A DNA stretch of 64,000 nt from Thiosulfatihalobacter marinus (GTDB lineage Bacteria; Pseudomonadota; Alphaproteobacteria; Rhodobacterales; Rhodobacteraceae): contig NZ_JAECRZ010000008.1 in the NCBI RefSeq assembly GCF_016019955.1, positions 1-64,000 on the forward strand, given 5' to 3'. Under the pieces are notes generated by a model. The model was not told the DNA's origin. It made no database searches and saw only the letters and a program-made list of their open reading frames with translations. A program made the translations under genes and the position numbers. Positions within the stretch are counted from its first letter, which is position 1. Each line of letters begins with the position of its first letter. Of the stretch, positions 1 to 7,901 are shown one piece after another.

Positions 1-153
1 AAATTGGCGGCATGAAAACCAACCCGGATACACCTTAGATCAGCCGCTGAGCTGTCCGAAAAACCGGGACCACTTCATGCATATAGCTTGGGACAAACCG
101 AAACACCCCGCCAAAATTCGACACAAACCCCAAAACCGCCTACCCTCTCCCCC

Positions 154-417
154 ATGCGCCGCGCCGTTTTTTCCCTGTCCCTTGCCTATGTGATCCTCTT
201 CACATGGGCATGGATCGACACGCTCAACGCCTCGATGGATGCGGCGGGGCGGGGCATGGCGCTTGGGTTCATGACCATCGGCCTGGCCATCACCGCGCTG
301 TTCGTCATCCCCGCCCTGATCATGGCGCTCAACAACAAGGCGCTGAAATGGGCGATTGGCCTCGCCCTGGCCCCGGCGGCACTCCTCCTATTTGCCATGA
401 TGTCCGGAGTCGTCTGA
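154..417 (+). CDS. Small two-helix membrane protein, unknown function
   Basis: An 87-residue protein with two hydrophobic segments, at about residues 5-23 and 33-55, and a further hydrophobic C-terminal stretch, so it is probably an inner-membrane protein. The frame stays open upstream to a TTG at 88, but that extension is a Gln/Thr/Pro-rich tail and the ATG at 154 starts directly before the first hydrophobic segment, so 154 is preferred. I recognise no family. The next gene converges from the other strand. Confidence 0.6.
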   Translation: MRRAVFSLSLAYVILFTWAWIDTLNASMDAAGRGMALGFMTIGLAITALFVIPALIMALNNKALKWAIGLALAPAALLLFAMMSGVV

Positions 418-450
418 CGAAAAAGGGCACCTCACCAGCGCCCCTCCCGA

Positions 451-717
451 TCAGAAATCAAAGATGTCTTCCAGAAACCCGCCCATCTTTTTCTTCTTGC
501 GCGGCTTCTGACCATGCCCGCGCCGTTCATCATACCGATCATTCCCGCGATGCTCTCGCGGCGGCGGCGGCGGCGCGCCGTATTCGGCGGACCGTTCAAT
601 GATCTTGTCCAGCTCGCCACGATCCAGCCACACACCCCGGCAATCGGGGCAGTAATCGATCTCCACACCGTTGCGATCCGCGATCACCAGCGTCGCACCG
701 TCCACAGGGCATTTCAT
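451..717 (-). CDS. TFIIB-type zinc-ribbon protein
   Basis: An 88-residue protein whose N-terminal half has the zf-TFIIB ribbon: a CPVDG knuckle at residues 3-7 and a CPDCRGVWLDRGEL knuckle at about 23-36, giving four cysteines for one zinc. The C-terminal half is a proline run followed by a highly charged tail rich in Arg, Lys and Asp. Members of this family are widespread small bacterial proteins with no settled role. A clear ribosome-binding site (aaggagg) precedes the ATG. It is transcribed away from the comDE pair. Confidence 0.75.
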   Translation of the reverse strand: MKCPVDGATLVIADRNGVEIDYCPDCRGVWLDRGELDKIIERSAEYGAPPPPPREHRGNDRYDERRGHGQKPRKKKKMGGFLEDIFDF

Positions 718-798
718 CAGGGTCTCCTCCTTGCTTGTTCAAATACAGACATAGGGGCGCCTGCCCCTATTTCCATCCGCAAAACTGCGTAAAGTACG

Positions 799-1353
799 CT
801 ACTCTGCCACCGCCGCCATGAACCGGTCGCGGATCACCACCGGGTCCATCGCGATCACCGGCATCCTGGCGTTGCCGCTCTCGCATTTGCTCACGATCAC
901 TGTCATCCGGTCCCCCGCCAGCGCCGCCTCCAGCGCCGCGCGCGTTTCCTCGGCTGCACATTCCACCACGTGATCACAGCCACAGCCCCGCGCCACCTCG
1001 GCCAGCGAGGTCTTTTTCCCGGCATAGGTCGGCTGATCCCCGGTCGAGCCATACGACCCGTTATCAACGATCAACAGCACATAATTGCCGCGCGGGTTGT
1101 TGGCGATGGTCGGCAAGCTGCCAAGATTGGTCAGCACCGATCCGTCCCCGTCGATCACCACCACCGTCTTGTCCTGCACCAACGCCAGCCCCAGCCCGAT
1201 CGAACTTGCCAGCCCCATCGTGCCCAGCATATAGAAATTGCCCGGGCGATCCTCCAGCGCGTGCAGCTCCTGCGACGGGATTCCGATATTGCACACCACC
1301 AGCTGATCGCGGATCACCGGCAGGATCTCTTGCAGCATCTCGTAACGGATCAT
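799..1353 (-). CDS. comE: Sulfopyruvate decarboxylase beta subunit (TPP-binding)
   Basis: A 184-residue TPP-binding C-domain protein. It shows the thiamine diphosphate signature: GDG at residues 69-71, then Asn-Gly at 98-99. In the known ComDE enzyme this subunit and ComD together decarboxylate 3-sulfopyruvate to sulfoacetaldehyde, a step in sulfolactate, cysteate and DHPS breakdown in marine roseobacters. It starts 3 nt after the stop of the upstream alpha-subunit gene, so the two are co-translated. The split into about 165 and 184 residues fits ComD/ComE better than single-chain phosphonopyruvate decarboxylase (about 380 residues), although that substrate cannot be excluded. No xsc or slcD gene lies nearby. 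Confidence 0.78.
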   Translation of the reverse strand: MIRYEMLQEILPVIRDQLVVCNIGIPSQELHALEDRPGNFYMLGTMGLASSIGLGLALVQDKTVVVIDGDGSVLTNLGSLPTIANNPRGNYVLLIVDNGSYGSTGDQPTYAGKKTSLAEVARGCGCDHVVECAAEETRAALEAALAGDRMTVIVSKCESGNARMPVIAMDPVVIRDRFMAAVAE

Positions 1354-1356
1354 CTC

Positions 1357-1854
1357 TCAGTACCCCTTCCAGAAACCGGCATCCATCAACACCGCCACCG
1401 GCTTGTTGCACATATAGGTGTACTCCAGGATCTGGCGCAGCTCGCCCGCATCCTCCTCGCGGTGAAAATGATAGGTGGGAATGTTCAACTGCGCCAACAG
1501 CGCCTTGGTATGCACCGCCATTTCCACCTGACAGGCCACCGGCTCGCCCAGTTCCCCGCGATAGGAAATCAGCATCGGCAGCGGCATCCGGTAATACTGG
1601 ATCAGCGTGGCCAACGCGTTGATCGTCACGCCGATCGCCGTGTTCTGCATGATGATCGCCGCCCGCGTGCCCCCCATCCACGCCCCGGCGCACAGCCCCA
1701 TGCCCTCGTCCTCCTTGTTCGACGGCACGTGCAGGATATCCGGGTGCGCGTCCACCTCTGCGATCACCCCGGCCAACTGCTTGCACGGGACCGTGGTGAC
1801 AAACCCCACCTGCGCGCCTATCAGATCGTCCACAATCTTGCGATGAATGCTCAC
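1357..1854 (-). CDS. comD: Sulfopyruvate decarboxylase alpha subunit
   Basis: A 165-residue TPP-enzyme N-domain (pyrimidine-binding) protein. It contains the region VPSNKEDEG, which carries the glutamate expected to activate the cofactor, and a QNTAIG stretch typical of the fold. The GTG at 1854 is chosen because a good ribosome-binding site (aagggag) lies 6 nt upstream; the frame stays open further upstream but that part is unlike the family. It forms an operon with comE immediately downstream. The region before it carries an 11-bp repeat array. Alternative: alpha half of a phosphonopyruvate decarboxylase-like enzyme. Confidence 0.78.
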   Translation of the reverse strand: MSIHRKIVDDLIGAQVGFVTTVPCKQLAGVIAEVDAHPDILHVPSNKEDEGMGLCAGAWMGGTRAAIIMQNTAIGVTINALATLIQYYRMPLPMLISYRGELGEPVACQVEMAVHTKALLAQLNIPTYHFHREEDAGELRQILEYTYMCNKPVAVLMDAGFWKGY

Positions 1855-1954
1855 ACGCCGCTCCCTTCTGTCGCCTGCCCCACGCTGGCCGATCCCGCGC
1901 CCCGGCACAAGCCGGCAACGCACGCGCCAGTAACACCGCCATTCCGGCCTGTTG

Positions 1955-2037
1955 GCACCGACGCAATACCGACATGATACCGACGCGCTGCCGAAACCTG
2001 TTTCCGGCGCAAAATCAGCCTGTTAACCCCTGATTCG
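1955..2037. repeat. ATACCGACRYR repeat array, copy A, with GTTAACCCC block
   Basis: Three units of an 11-bp repeat, the first degenerate (CACCGACGCA, ATACCGACATG, ATACCGACGCG), are followed by CTGCCGAAACC and, about 25 nt on, by GTTAACCCCTGATTCG. The same order of blocks is found in copy B near 33.1 kb. The copy ends 3 nt from the stop of the minus-strand isomerase gene and lies upstream of comD. The period of 11 is close to one helical turn. There are no spacers as in CRISPR. Function unknown. Confidence 0.7.
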
Positions 2038-2039
2038 CG

Positions 2040-2855
2040 CTACTGCGCCAATCCCAGCCTCTCAAGATGCGCCACACTCTCCCGCACCCGATCGAAATCG
2101 TTGATCTCGACAATCAGGTGCGGATTGGCGCGGGTCCGCCCGATCGCCTCGAACACCCCGTGCCAGGCAATCGTGCCGCAACCCAACGGCCAGTGCCTGT
2201 CGGCATAGCCATCCGTATCCTGCAAATGCACATGGCCCAACATCGCGCCCGCCTCGGAAATGAACCGGTCCGGCGCCACCGCCCCGGCCATCACATGCGC
2301 CCAGTTGGCATGTCCGGTATCCACCGAAAGCCGCAGCGCCGCGCTGCCGGCCGCGTCGATCACCGCCGCCCTGTGGGCCGGATCCACGTCCCGGATATTT
2401 TCCAACACCAGCACCACGCCCAGCCCCTCGGCCCGCCGCAGCGCCGGGCCCAGCGTTTCCAACGTATGTGCAACGCGCCTGTCCAAATCCTTGGGACCAT
2501 TGCCAAAATTATGCGCGTCCCACAGATCGAACGGCGAATGGATCACCATCTGCACGGCGCTCAAGGCGGCGCACACATCCAGCGCCTGGTTCAGCCGGGC
2601 CTGCACCACGTCGCGTATCTCGCGGTCCCTGGTATCAATCTCGAACCCGGCAAAAGGCCCGTGAATCCCCAGCCGCCCGTGCCAGCCATCCAGCTTGGCG
2701 CGCGCCATGTCGATGAACGGTTCAGGGGCCCGCAGGATATCGGCCATACAGAATTCCGGCAGTTCCAGATCGCGGTTCTTTTCGAACAGCCAGTCGCGGT
2801 GCTTGTCGATATCCAGAACACTCAGCTGCGCGCCGACAATAGGCAACTCACTCAT
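2040..2855 (-). CDS. Sugar phosphate isomerase/epimerase family TIM-barrel protein
   Basis: A 271-residue protein of the xylose isomerase-like TIM-barrel (AP endonuclease 2) superfamily. Visible metal-site motifs are the ENI stretch after LVLV, the SVDTGHANW segment, GHVHLQD, and a closing IVEIND, which together supply the Glu, Asp and His ligands usual in this superfamily. The substrate cannot be told from sequence. The start at 2855 (MSELPIVG) follows a gaaaggg ribosome-binding site; a longer frame extends upstream without support. It is the first gene before comDE on the same strand, but 185 bp with a repeat array separate them. Confidence 0.7.
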   Translation of the reverse strand: MSELPIVGAQLSVLDIDKHRDWLFEKNRDLELPEFCMADILRAPEPFIDMARAKLDGWHGRLGIHGPFAGFEIDTRDREIRDVVQARLNQALDVCAALSAVQMVIHSPFDLWDAHNFGNGPKDLDRRVAHTLETLGPALRRAEGLGVVLVLENIRDVDPAHRAAVIDAAGSAALRLSVDTGHANWAHVMAGAVAPDRFISEAGAMLGHVHLQDTDGYADRHWPLGCGTIAWHGVFEAIGRTRANPHLIVEINDFDRVRESVAHLERLGLAQ

Positions 2856-3073
2856 CACGCGGGGCCCTTTCCAACCTGGGAACTGGCGCTCAGCATTCCC
2901 CACAGCCACGCCCTTGGCAAGCGCGAAACCATCCGGACAGGTGGCCAGCCCCGGTCAGATCCACAGGCAACAGCCGCCCGGAGCGCCGCCTTGACCGGGA
3001 AAAAACTCATTTACAATCAGCATCTTATAGCAGGTCATCAGGAGTGCGCCTGCACAAGGACGCGCTTGCGTGC

Positions 3074-3574
3074 CTAGTTCAACGCATCGCGCCGCGCGGC
3101 AACCGCTTCCGCGATCGGCTGGAAAAACCGTTTTTCGGCGGCTGATCCATTCTGCAAAACGCCAACCGCCTGATCCACGCTGGCCTGGAACAACGCACGC
3201 GCTTGCGGTATCGCCGCCTGCGTCACCGCCTTGGCCCGCGCGCCGTTGACCTTCAACCGCGAGGCGCCTGAATCCGTGTTCGAACGCACAAAGGTATAGA
3301 GGTTGCGCTTGACCCGTGTCAGCGCAACCTCGGCTTCCCAATAGGCCGATGCCTTGGCAATGCCGCGCGCGGTCTGGCCAAAGACCTGCTGAAAGCAATC
3401 CGCGCGATACTCAACCGGCGCGGCCTCACACCCGTCCGCGCCACTGTTGAAGGTTTCGACCGCCCGTGCCGTCTGGGCATCCGAAAACCCCAGATCCTCG
3501 CCCTGTTCAGCCAACGCCGCGCCAGAGGCAGCCAGACCGATGGCACCCACGATTCCCAGGATTGCCGCCCGCAT
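3074..3574 (-). CDS. Secreted hypothetical protein
   Basis: A 166-residue protein with a clear signal peptide: Met-Arg start, hydrophobic stretch AILGIVGAIGLAASG and an ALA-E cleavage site near residue 23. The mature part is alpha-helical and contains two cysteines (near residues 48 and 60) that could form a disulphide. No enzyme motif is seen. The ATG at 3574 is preferred over one five codons upstream because it begins the signal peptide. It is likely periplasmic; I do not recognise the family. It ends just before the gene for a protein of unrelated function on the same strand, and about 215 bp upstream of it carry nothing I can name. Confidence 0.6.
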   Translation of the reverse strand: MRAAILGIVGAIGLAASGAALAEQGEDLGFSDAQTARAVETFNSGADGCEAAPVEYRADCFQQVFGQTARGIAKASAYWEAEVALTRVKRNLYTFVRSNTDSGASRLKVNGARAKAVTQAAIPQARALFQASVDQAVGVLQNGSAAEKRFFQPIAEAVAARRDALN

Positions 3575-3590
3575 ACAGTCTCCCTTCACC

Positions 3591-3998
3591 TTACCTCAGG
3601 ACATGCACCGCGCATTGCGCATGGCGCACCACACGCGCCGCCGTGCTGCCCAGAAAATAGTCCGTCAGGTCAGGACGATGCGAATTCATGACGACACAGT
3701 CAATCCCCTGTTCCTTGGCAAAATCCAGGATCGTGCGCCCGGCATGGCCCGACACGACCTTGATTTCCACATCATCCGCGCCCGCCATATCCTCGGCCAG
3801 GCCCTTTCGCATCTCTTCGCGATTATGTTCCATCTGCCCGTCGGGCAACTGGGTCATGATGAATTCCGGCACGGCCTCCATCACCGTCAACAGCGTGATC
3901 TTGCCGCCGTCATCCTTCAAAAGCCGCGCCACGGTCAGCGCCCGCTCTGTCTTGGGGTCGTGATCCACGGCCACCGGCACCAGAATATTCTTGTACAT
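3591..3998 (-). CDS. Universal stress protein, UspF/G-like
   Basis: A 135-residue single UspA domain. It starts MYKNILVPV, and the C-terminal half has GHAGRTILDFA, then NSHRPDLTDYFLGSTAARVVRHA, matching the nucleotide-binding loop that ends in Gly-Ser. Members bind ATP or act in stress survival in the cytoplasm. The ATG at 3998 follows a textbook aaggag site. It is the second of two tandem usp genes, 38 bp downstream of the first, sharing the SHRPxxxDYFLGSTAxxVVRHAxCAVHV block, so the pair probably arose by duplication and is co-transcribed. Confidence 0.85.
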   Translation of the reverse strand: MYKNILVPVAVDHDPKTERALTVARLLKDDGGKITLLTVMEAVPEFIMTQLPDGQMEHNREEMRKGLAEDMAGADDVEIKVVSGHAGRTILDFAKEQGIDCVVMNSHRPDLTDYFLGSTAARVVRHAQCAVHVLR

Positions 3999-4036
3999 CT
4001 TGCTACTCCTTGCTTGTCCTGTTCGCCCCGCGCTGC

Positions 4037-4444
4037 TCAGCGCACCACATGCACCGCGCACCGCGCGTGCCTGACAACCTGTGATGCCGTGCTGCCCAGG
4101 AAATAATCCTGCATTCCCGGCCGATGCGACGCGATCACAATGCAATCCACGCCGTTGTCACCGGCCCATTCCAGAATCGACCGCCCCGCATGTCCTTCGA
4201 TCACGCGCCCTTCGGCATTGGGCAGGTCGGCCCCCATTGTCTCCAGGCTTTGCACGATGGCCTTGCGTGCCTCGTCGTGAAAGCCTTTGGGGACATAATT
4301 GATGACATAGCTGGGCACTTGTTCCATCACGTGCATCAGCGTCACCCGACAGCCGGGATCAGCCAGCCTGCGCGCCACAGCCACCGACATATCCGCATTC
4401 CTGTCATCGTCAAACGAGACCGGAACCAAAATGTGCTTGTACAT
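4037..4444 (-). CDS. Universal stress protein, UspF/G-like
   Basis: A 135-residue single UspA domain, paralogous to the gene just downstream. It opens MYKHILVPVSFDDD and ends with ASHRPGMQDYFLGSTASQVVRHARCAVHVVR, holding the ATP-loop Gly-Ser and the preceding GHAGRSILEWA helix. The shared length and C-terminal block with its neighbour point to tandem duplication. A ribosome-binding site (aaggag) precedes the ATG. It is the promoter-proximal gene of the pair. Confidence 0.85.
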   Translation of the reverse strand: MYKHILVPVSFDDDRNADMSVAVARRLADPGCRVTLMHVMEQVPSYVINYVPKGFHDEARKAIVQSLETMGADLPNAEGRVIEGHAGRSILEWAGDNGVDCIVIASHRPGMQDYFLGSTASQVVRHARCAVHVVR

Positions 4445-4521
4445 GTACCCTCTCCTTGTCGCGCAAGATTACCCTAGCCGCACCGCGGCAATCCAACATT
4501 GATTCAAGTCAGGTCCGGGCC

Positions 4522-4842
4522 TCAGTCAAAGGCGGCAACCACGTCATACATCACCGGTTCGAAACTGCGGCACAGCAGGTTGATCTGGCGGTTGCGCTCG
4601 CGCATTTCGTCGGTACGCAACATCGCCTGGAAATCTTCACGCCGCTCCCACTGGGAATAATTCGCGATTCGCGTCTGCGCGTCATTCACATGCAATCCCG
4701 CGGCAATGAACCCGGGCTGCCGGGAGATGAAATTCTCGTAGGCATCGGTCAGGGCATCCATCAGGTCCTGGCAGGTGCCCGGAGTCATCTCGAAGGTTGT
4801 GATCACGGTCTGCAATCGCGAGTCTTTTGAAATCTTGGGCAT
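4522..4842 (-). CDS. Antibiotic biosynthesis monooxygenase (ABM)-type small protein
   Basis: A 106-residue ferredoxin-like-fold protein of the ABM superfamily. The pattern is a beta strand (VITTFEMTPG), a long helix (DLMDALTDAYENFISRQPGFI), a strand (GLHVNDAQTRIANYSQWER) and another helix (EDFQAMLRTDEM), as in small dimeric monooxygenases and haem-degrading relatives. No cofactor motif is conserved in this family, so the substrate is unknown. The ATG is preceded by caaggagg. It stands alone; the next upstream gene is divergent and the 265 bp between them show nothing else I can name. Confidence 0.65.
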   Translation of the reverse strand: MPKISKDSRLQTVITTFEMTPGTCQDLMDALTDAYENFISRQPGFIAAGLHVNDAQTRIANYSQWERREDFQAMLRTDEMRERNRQINLLCRSFEPVMYDVVAAFD

Positions 4843-5107
4843 TGGCTCCTCCTTGTCGGTTTCAGCTTAGACCACGGTTTCGGGCGCTGGCTACCGCTTT
4901 CCCGGCATGGGCCGCGCGCGGCGGCCCCAAGGGCGTGACCGATAACCAAATCGTTACGCCAATTTCCCTCAAATTCGACAGAACCATGCCGGATCAGGGG
5001 CTGGGACGATTGAAAAACCCCGGCGGAATCCGCATACTGGCGCTCAGTGACGGCACATGACATCGTGAAAACACGGGCGGCGCCGATCGGGTACGACGAG
5101 GCAGATC

Positions 5108-5431
5108 ATGACGGCAAGATCCTTTCTGGCGGCAGCCATTGCCGCCCTCCTGTTTCCCCTTGTGGCCGCATCGGCGGAGGCCGGTGTCATCAACCGCGCC
5201 TGCCTCAATTCCAACCGGGACGCGGCCTCGCGCGGGATGTGCAAATGCCTTCAGCAGGTCGCCAATCAGAACCTGTCGCGCGCGGATCAAAGGCTGGCAG
5301 CCAGCTTTTTCAAGAATCCGCACAAGGCCCAGGAAATTCGCCAATCCGACCGCCCCGCGCACGAAAGGTTCTGGCTGCGGTACAAGGAATTTGGCGTGAT
5401 CGCGGCGGCCTCTTGCAGCCAGCAGCGCTGA
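5108..5431 (+). CDS. Small secreted Rhodobacteraceae protein
   Basis: A 107-residue protein with a signal peptide (hydrophobic core FLAAAIAALLFPLVAASA, cleavage near residue 25). The mature part has four cysteines, in the segments RACLN, MCKCLQQ and AASCSQ, suggesting disulphides in the periplasm. Homologues are common in Rhodobacteraceae, where I recall them being labelled 'arginine transporter' without mechanistic support; nothing in this sequence shows transport. It starts with ATG after the gacgaggcag stretch and lies just upstream of a LysR gene in the same direction. Confidence 0.65.
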   Translation: MTARSFLAAAIAALLFPLVAASAEAGVINRACLNSNRDAASRGMCKCLQQVANQNLSRADQRLAASFFKNPHKAQEIRQSDRPAHERFWLRYKEFGVIAAASCSQQR

Positions 5432-5513
5432 TCCTTTTCACACTTTGGCAAATCCCGCCTTGACCTGACCACCCCGCCAGTTTCACTAAAGGTAAATCTG
5501 GCGGAGTTGACCC

Positions 5514-6464
5514 ATGCTGATGAAAGGCATCACCCTGCGCGGCCTCGAGGTATTCGAGGCCCTGGCGGAAACCGGTTCTGTGGCGCGCGCCGCCGACACC
5601 ACCGGCCTGTCACAACCCGCCGTGTCGCAACAGATCCGCAATCTGGAAACCGCCCTGGGCACCGACCTGCTGGATCATGGCAAACGCCCCATGCAGCTCA
5701 CCCCGGCAGGGCGGGCCTATCTGGCGCGCGCGGCAGGGGTTCTCGCACAGCTGCGCCTTGCCCAAAGCGAACTCTCGGTGATGGACCTGACGCACCTGAC
5801 CCAGCTTGGCATGGGCGTGATCGACGATTTCGACAACGATCTCACACCACGGCTCGTGACCCGGCTGGCCGAATCAATGTCGGGCTGCCGCTTTCGCCTG
5901 ATCACCGCCCCCAGCCACGAGATCACCCGCGCCGTTCAGGCCGGTGACCTGCATCTTGGCGTGTCGGCCTCTACCGGCGAAGCCATTCAAAACGTGACTG
6001 AATATCGGTTGGCGCGCGATCCGTTCATTCTGGCCGCACCGGCCGGGATGACCGCAGAGCAGGCCATCGAAACCCTGCCCTTGCTGCGATACACGCAGGA
6101 ACAGCTCATCGCCCGCCAGATCGAATCCCATTTCGCGCGGCATGACCTGCGCTTTGCCAAGAGGTTCGAGATCGGCTCGAACCCAACGCTGATCTCCATG
6201 GTGTCGCGTGGCATTGGATGGGCCGTGACCACCCCGCTCAGCTATCTGCGGGCCGAGCGGTTTCACGAACGGGTCAGCGTGCATCCACTCCCCTTTCCCG
6301 CCTTCGCACGCACCATCTCGCTTTACGCCGGCACGGATTGGGCCGATACGCTGCCGCGCGACGTGGCTCAGACATTGCGAAGCCTTATCGGTCAGTTGAT
6401 GATCGCCCCCGCCGTCGAACGGTTCCCCTGGATCCGAGAGGATTTCCGTCTGCTGGAAGACTGA
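5514..6464 (+). CDS. LysR-family transcriptional regulator
   Basis: A 316-residue LysR-type regulator. The N-terminal winged helix-turn-helix is clear (TLRGLEVFEALAETGSVARAA, then LSQPAVSQQIRNLE at about residues 33-46), followed by a linker helix and a periplasmic-binding-like effector domain that uses phrases typical of the family such as RLITAPSHEITRAV and VSRGIGWAVTTPLSYL. A second ATG two codons in is an equal start candidate. Its target is not evident: the gene before it runs in the same direction and the gene after it converges. It could act on unlinked genes. Confidence 0.85.
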   Translation: MLMKGITLRGLEVFEALAETGSVARAADTTGLSQPAVSQQIRNLETALGTDLLDHGKRPMQLTPAGRAYLARAAGVLAQLRLAQSELSVMDLTHLTQLGMGVIDDFDNDLTPRLVTRLAESMSGCRFRLITAPSHEITRAVQAGDLHLGVSASTGEAIQNVTEYRLARDPFILAAPAGMTAEQAIETLPLLRYTQEQLIARQIESHFARHDLRFAKRFEIGSNPTLISMVSRGIGWAVTTPLSYLRAERFHERVSVHPLPFPAFARTISLYAGTDWADTLPRDVAQTLRSLIGQLMIAPAVERFPWIREDFRLLED

Positions 6465-6488
6465 TCGCCGCATTCGCCAAAGGCAAAT

Positions 6489-6932
6489 CTAGCGCGCGCC
6501 ATTCAGCGCGGCGCCCAGCCCCCGGACGCACGCCTCGATCAGGGTCAGCGTGCCGTCGAAATCGCGGGTGTAATAGGGGTCAGGCACCTCGGAAACGCCG
6601 CTTTCAGGGGCATAATCCGTGAACAATCGCACCGGCGTCTCGTCACCCGCCGGGCGCAGCCTTTCGATATTGGCGACATTGTCGGCATCCATGGCAATGA
6701 TCAGATCGAAACTTGCGAAATCCGCGCCCGTGAACTGGCGGACCCGCAAGGGCGCCAGATCATACCCACGCGCCTCGGCCGCGCGCTGCATCGGCGCATA
6801 GGGCGGCTCCCCCACGTGCCAGTTGCCGGTTCCGGCGCTGTCGGCCGCAACATCCGGCGCCATGGCACGGAACACGGCCTCGGCGGCCGGCGACCGGCAA
6901 ATGTTTCCCAGACAGACAAACAGAACCCGCAT
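6489..6932 (-). CDS. Low molecular weight protein-tyrosine phosphatase
   Basis: A 147-residue phosphatase. The catalytic P-loop CX5R is present as C7 L G N I C R13 followed by Ser-Pro, and the general acid loop is DPYY at residues 118-121. The fold and length match the LMW-PTP family, which hydrolyses phosphotyrosine and, in bacteria, often controls BY-kinases for exopolysaccharide export or acts on small phosphoesters. No kinase gene is adjacent. It converges with the upstream LysR gene, with 24 bp between the stops. Confidence 0.9.
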   Translation of the reverse strand: MRVLFVCLGNICRSPAAEAVFRAMAPDVAADSAGTGNWHVGEPPYAPMQRAAEARGYDLAPLRVRQFTGADFASFDLIIAMDADNVANIERLRPAGDETPVRLFTDYAPESGVSEVPDPYYTRDFDGTLTLIEACVRGLGAALNGAR

Positions 6933-7078
6933 TCCGGCTCTCCTCCCGGCTCTCCTCTTGGTGCGCCCCCTTCATCGTCGCCGGGCCCGATTGGGTCAAC
7001 CCGCCTTGCCGACAGCACCATCCCCTGCAAGACTGTCCCCGGACAAGGCTGCGGGCAGGAACCAGGACAGGGGGCGCC

Positions 7079-7780
7079 ATGACCGGCAAGATCGTCATCC
7101 TCACCGGCGCTGGCATCAGCGCCGAAAGCGGGCTGGGCACGTTTCGCGATGCCGGCGGGCTGTGGACACAATACCCGCCCGAAGATGTCGCAACCCCGGA
7201 AGGGTTCCATCGCAACCCGGATCTTGTGCACGAATTCTACAACGCCCGACGCGCCAATGCCGCCGCCGCGCAGCCCAACCCGGCACACCACGCGCTGGCC
7301 CGCCTCGAACGGGACCACCCCGGCGAGGTGGTGATACTGACACAGAATGTCGATGCGCTGCATGAACGGGCCGGGTCACACAACGTGCTGCACATGCACG
7401 GCACCCTGGCCGGGGCGCTCTGTTCCGCGTGCGGCGCGCGTTGGGACGCCCCCGAAACCATGCGCACGGCCGATCCCTGCCCTGCCTGCGGCGCCCCCGC
7501 CACCCGGCCCGATGTGGTGTGGTTCGGCGAGGTGCCCTATTTCATGGATGCCATCTGGGACCACCTCGCCACCGCTGATCTCTTTGCCGCCATCGGCACC
7601 TCGGGCGAGGTCTATCCCGCCGCCGCCTTCGTGCAAGAGGCCGCGCGGGTGGGCGCGCATACCATCGAAATCAATCTCGCCCCCTCGGCCACGGTATCGG
7701 ATTTTGCGGAAACCTGTTTTGGCCCGGCCTCTGAAACCGTGCCGCAATGGGTGGCCGCCGAACTGGCGCGTCACGGCTGA
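7079..7780 (+). CDS. cobB: NAD-dependent protein deacylase, CobB-type sirtuin
   Basis: A 233-residue sirtuin. NAD-binding GAGISAESGLGTFRD spans residues 10-24, TQNVD is at 88-92, the catalytic His is H107 in HMHGTL, and a zinc ribbon is formed by C115, C118, C134 and C137. The segment FYNARR holds Tyr54 and Arg57, the pair that marks class III sirtuins, so removal of succinyl and other acidic acyl groups is likely in addition to deacetylation. It removes acyl groups from lysines using NAD in the cytoplasm. The next gene converges, with a bidirectional terminator between. Confidence 0.92.
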   Translation: MTGKIVILTGAGISAESGLGTFRDAGGLWTQYPPEDVATPEGFHRNPDLVHEFYNARRANAAAAQPNPAHHALARLERDHPGEVVILTQNVDALHERAGSHNVLHMHGTLAGALCSACGARWDAPETMRTADPCPACGAPATRPDVVWFGEVPYFMDAIWDHLATADLFAAIGTSGEVYPAAAFVQEAARVGAHTIEINLAPSATVSDFAETCFGPASETVPQWVAAELARHG

Positions 7781-7796
7781 GGCACCATCGCAAAAA

Positions 7797-7819
7797 CGGG
7801 CCGCTCCGGCCCGCTTTTT
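7797..7819. terminator. Bidirectional intrinsic terminator after cobB
   Basis: A GC-rich hairpin with perfect 7-bp arms (cgggccg, loop ctc, cggcccg) is flanked by an A run on the left and a T run on the right, so it can terminate transcription in both directions. It lies 16 nt after the cobB stop and between cobB and the convergent copper chaperone gene. Confidence 0.85.
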
Positions 7820-7901
7820 CGCGTTTCGCCGAAGGCCACCCCTTTCGAATGGAAGGGGCGGCCCGAGGCGGATCGCCCTCTGCCAGCCGGGCGCGCGCCG
7901 G

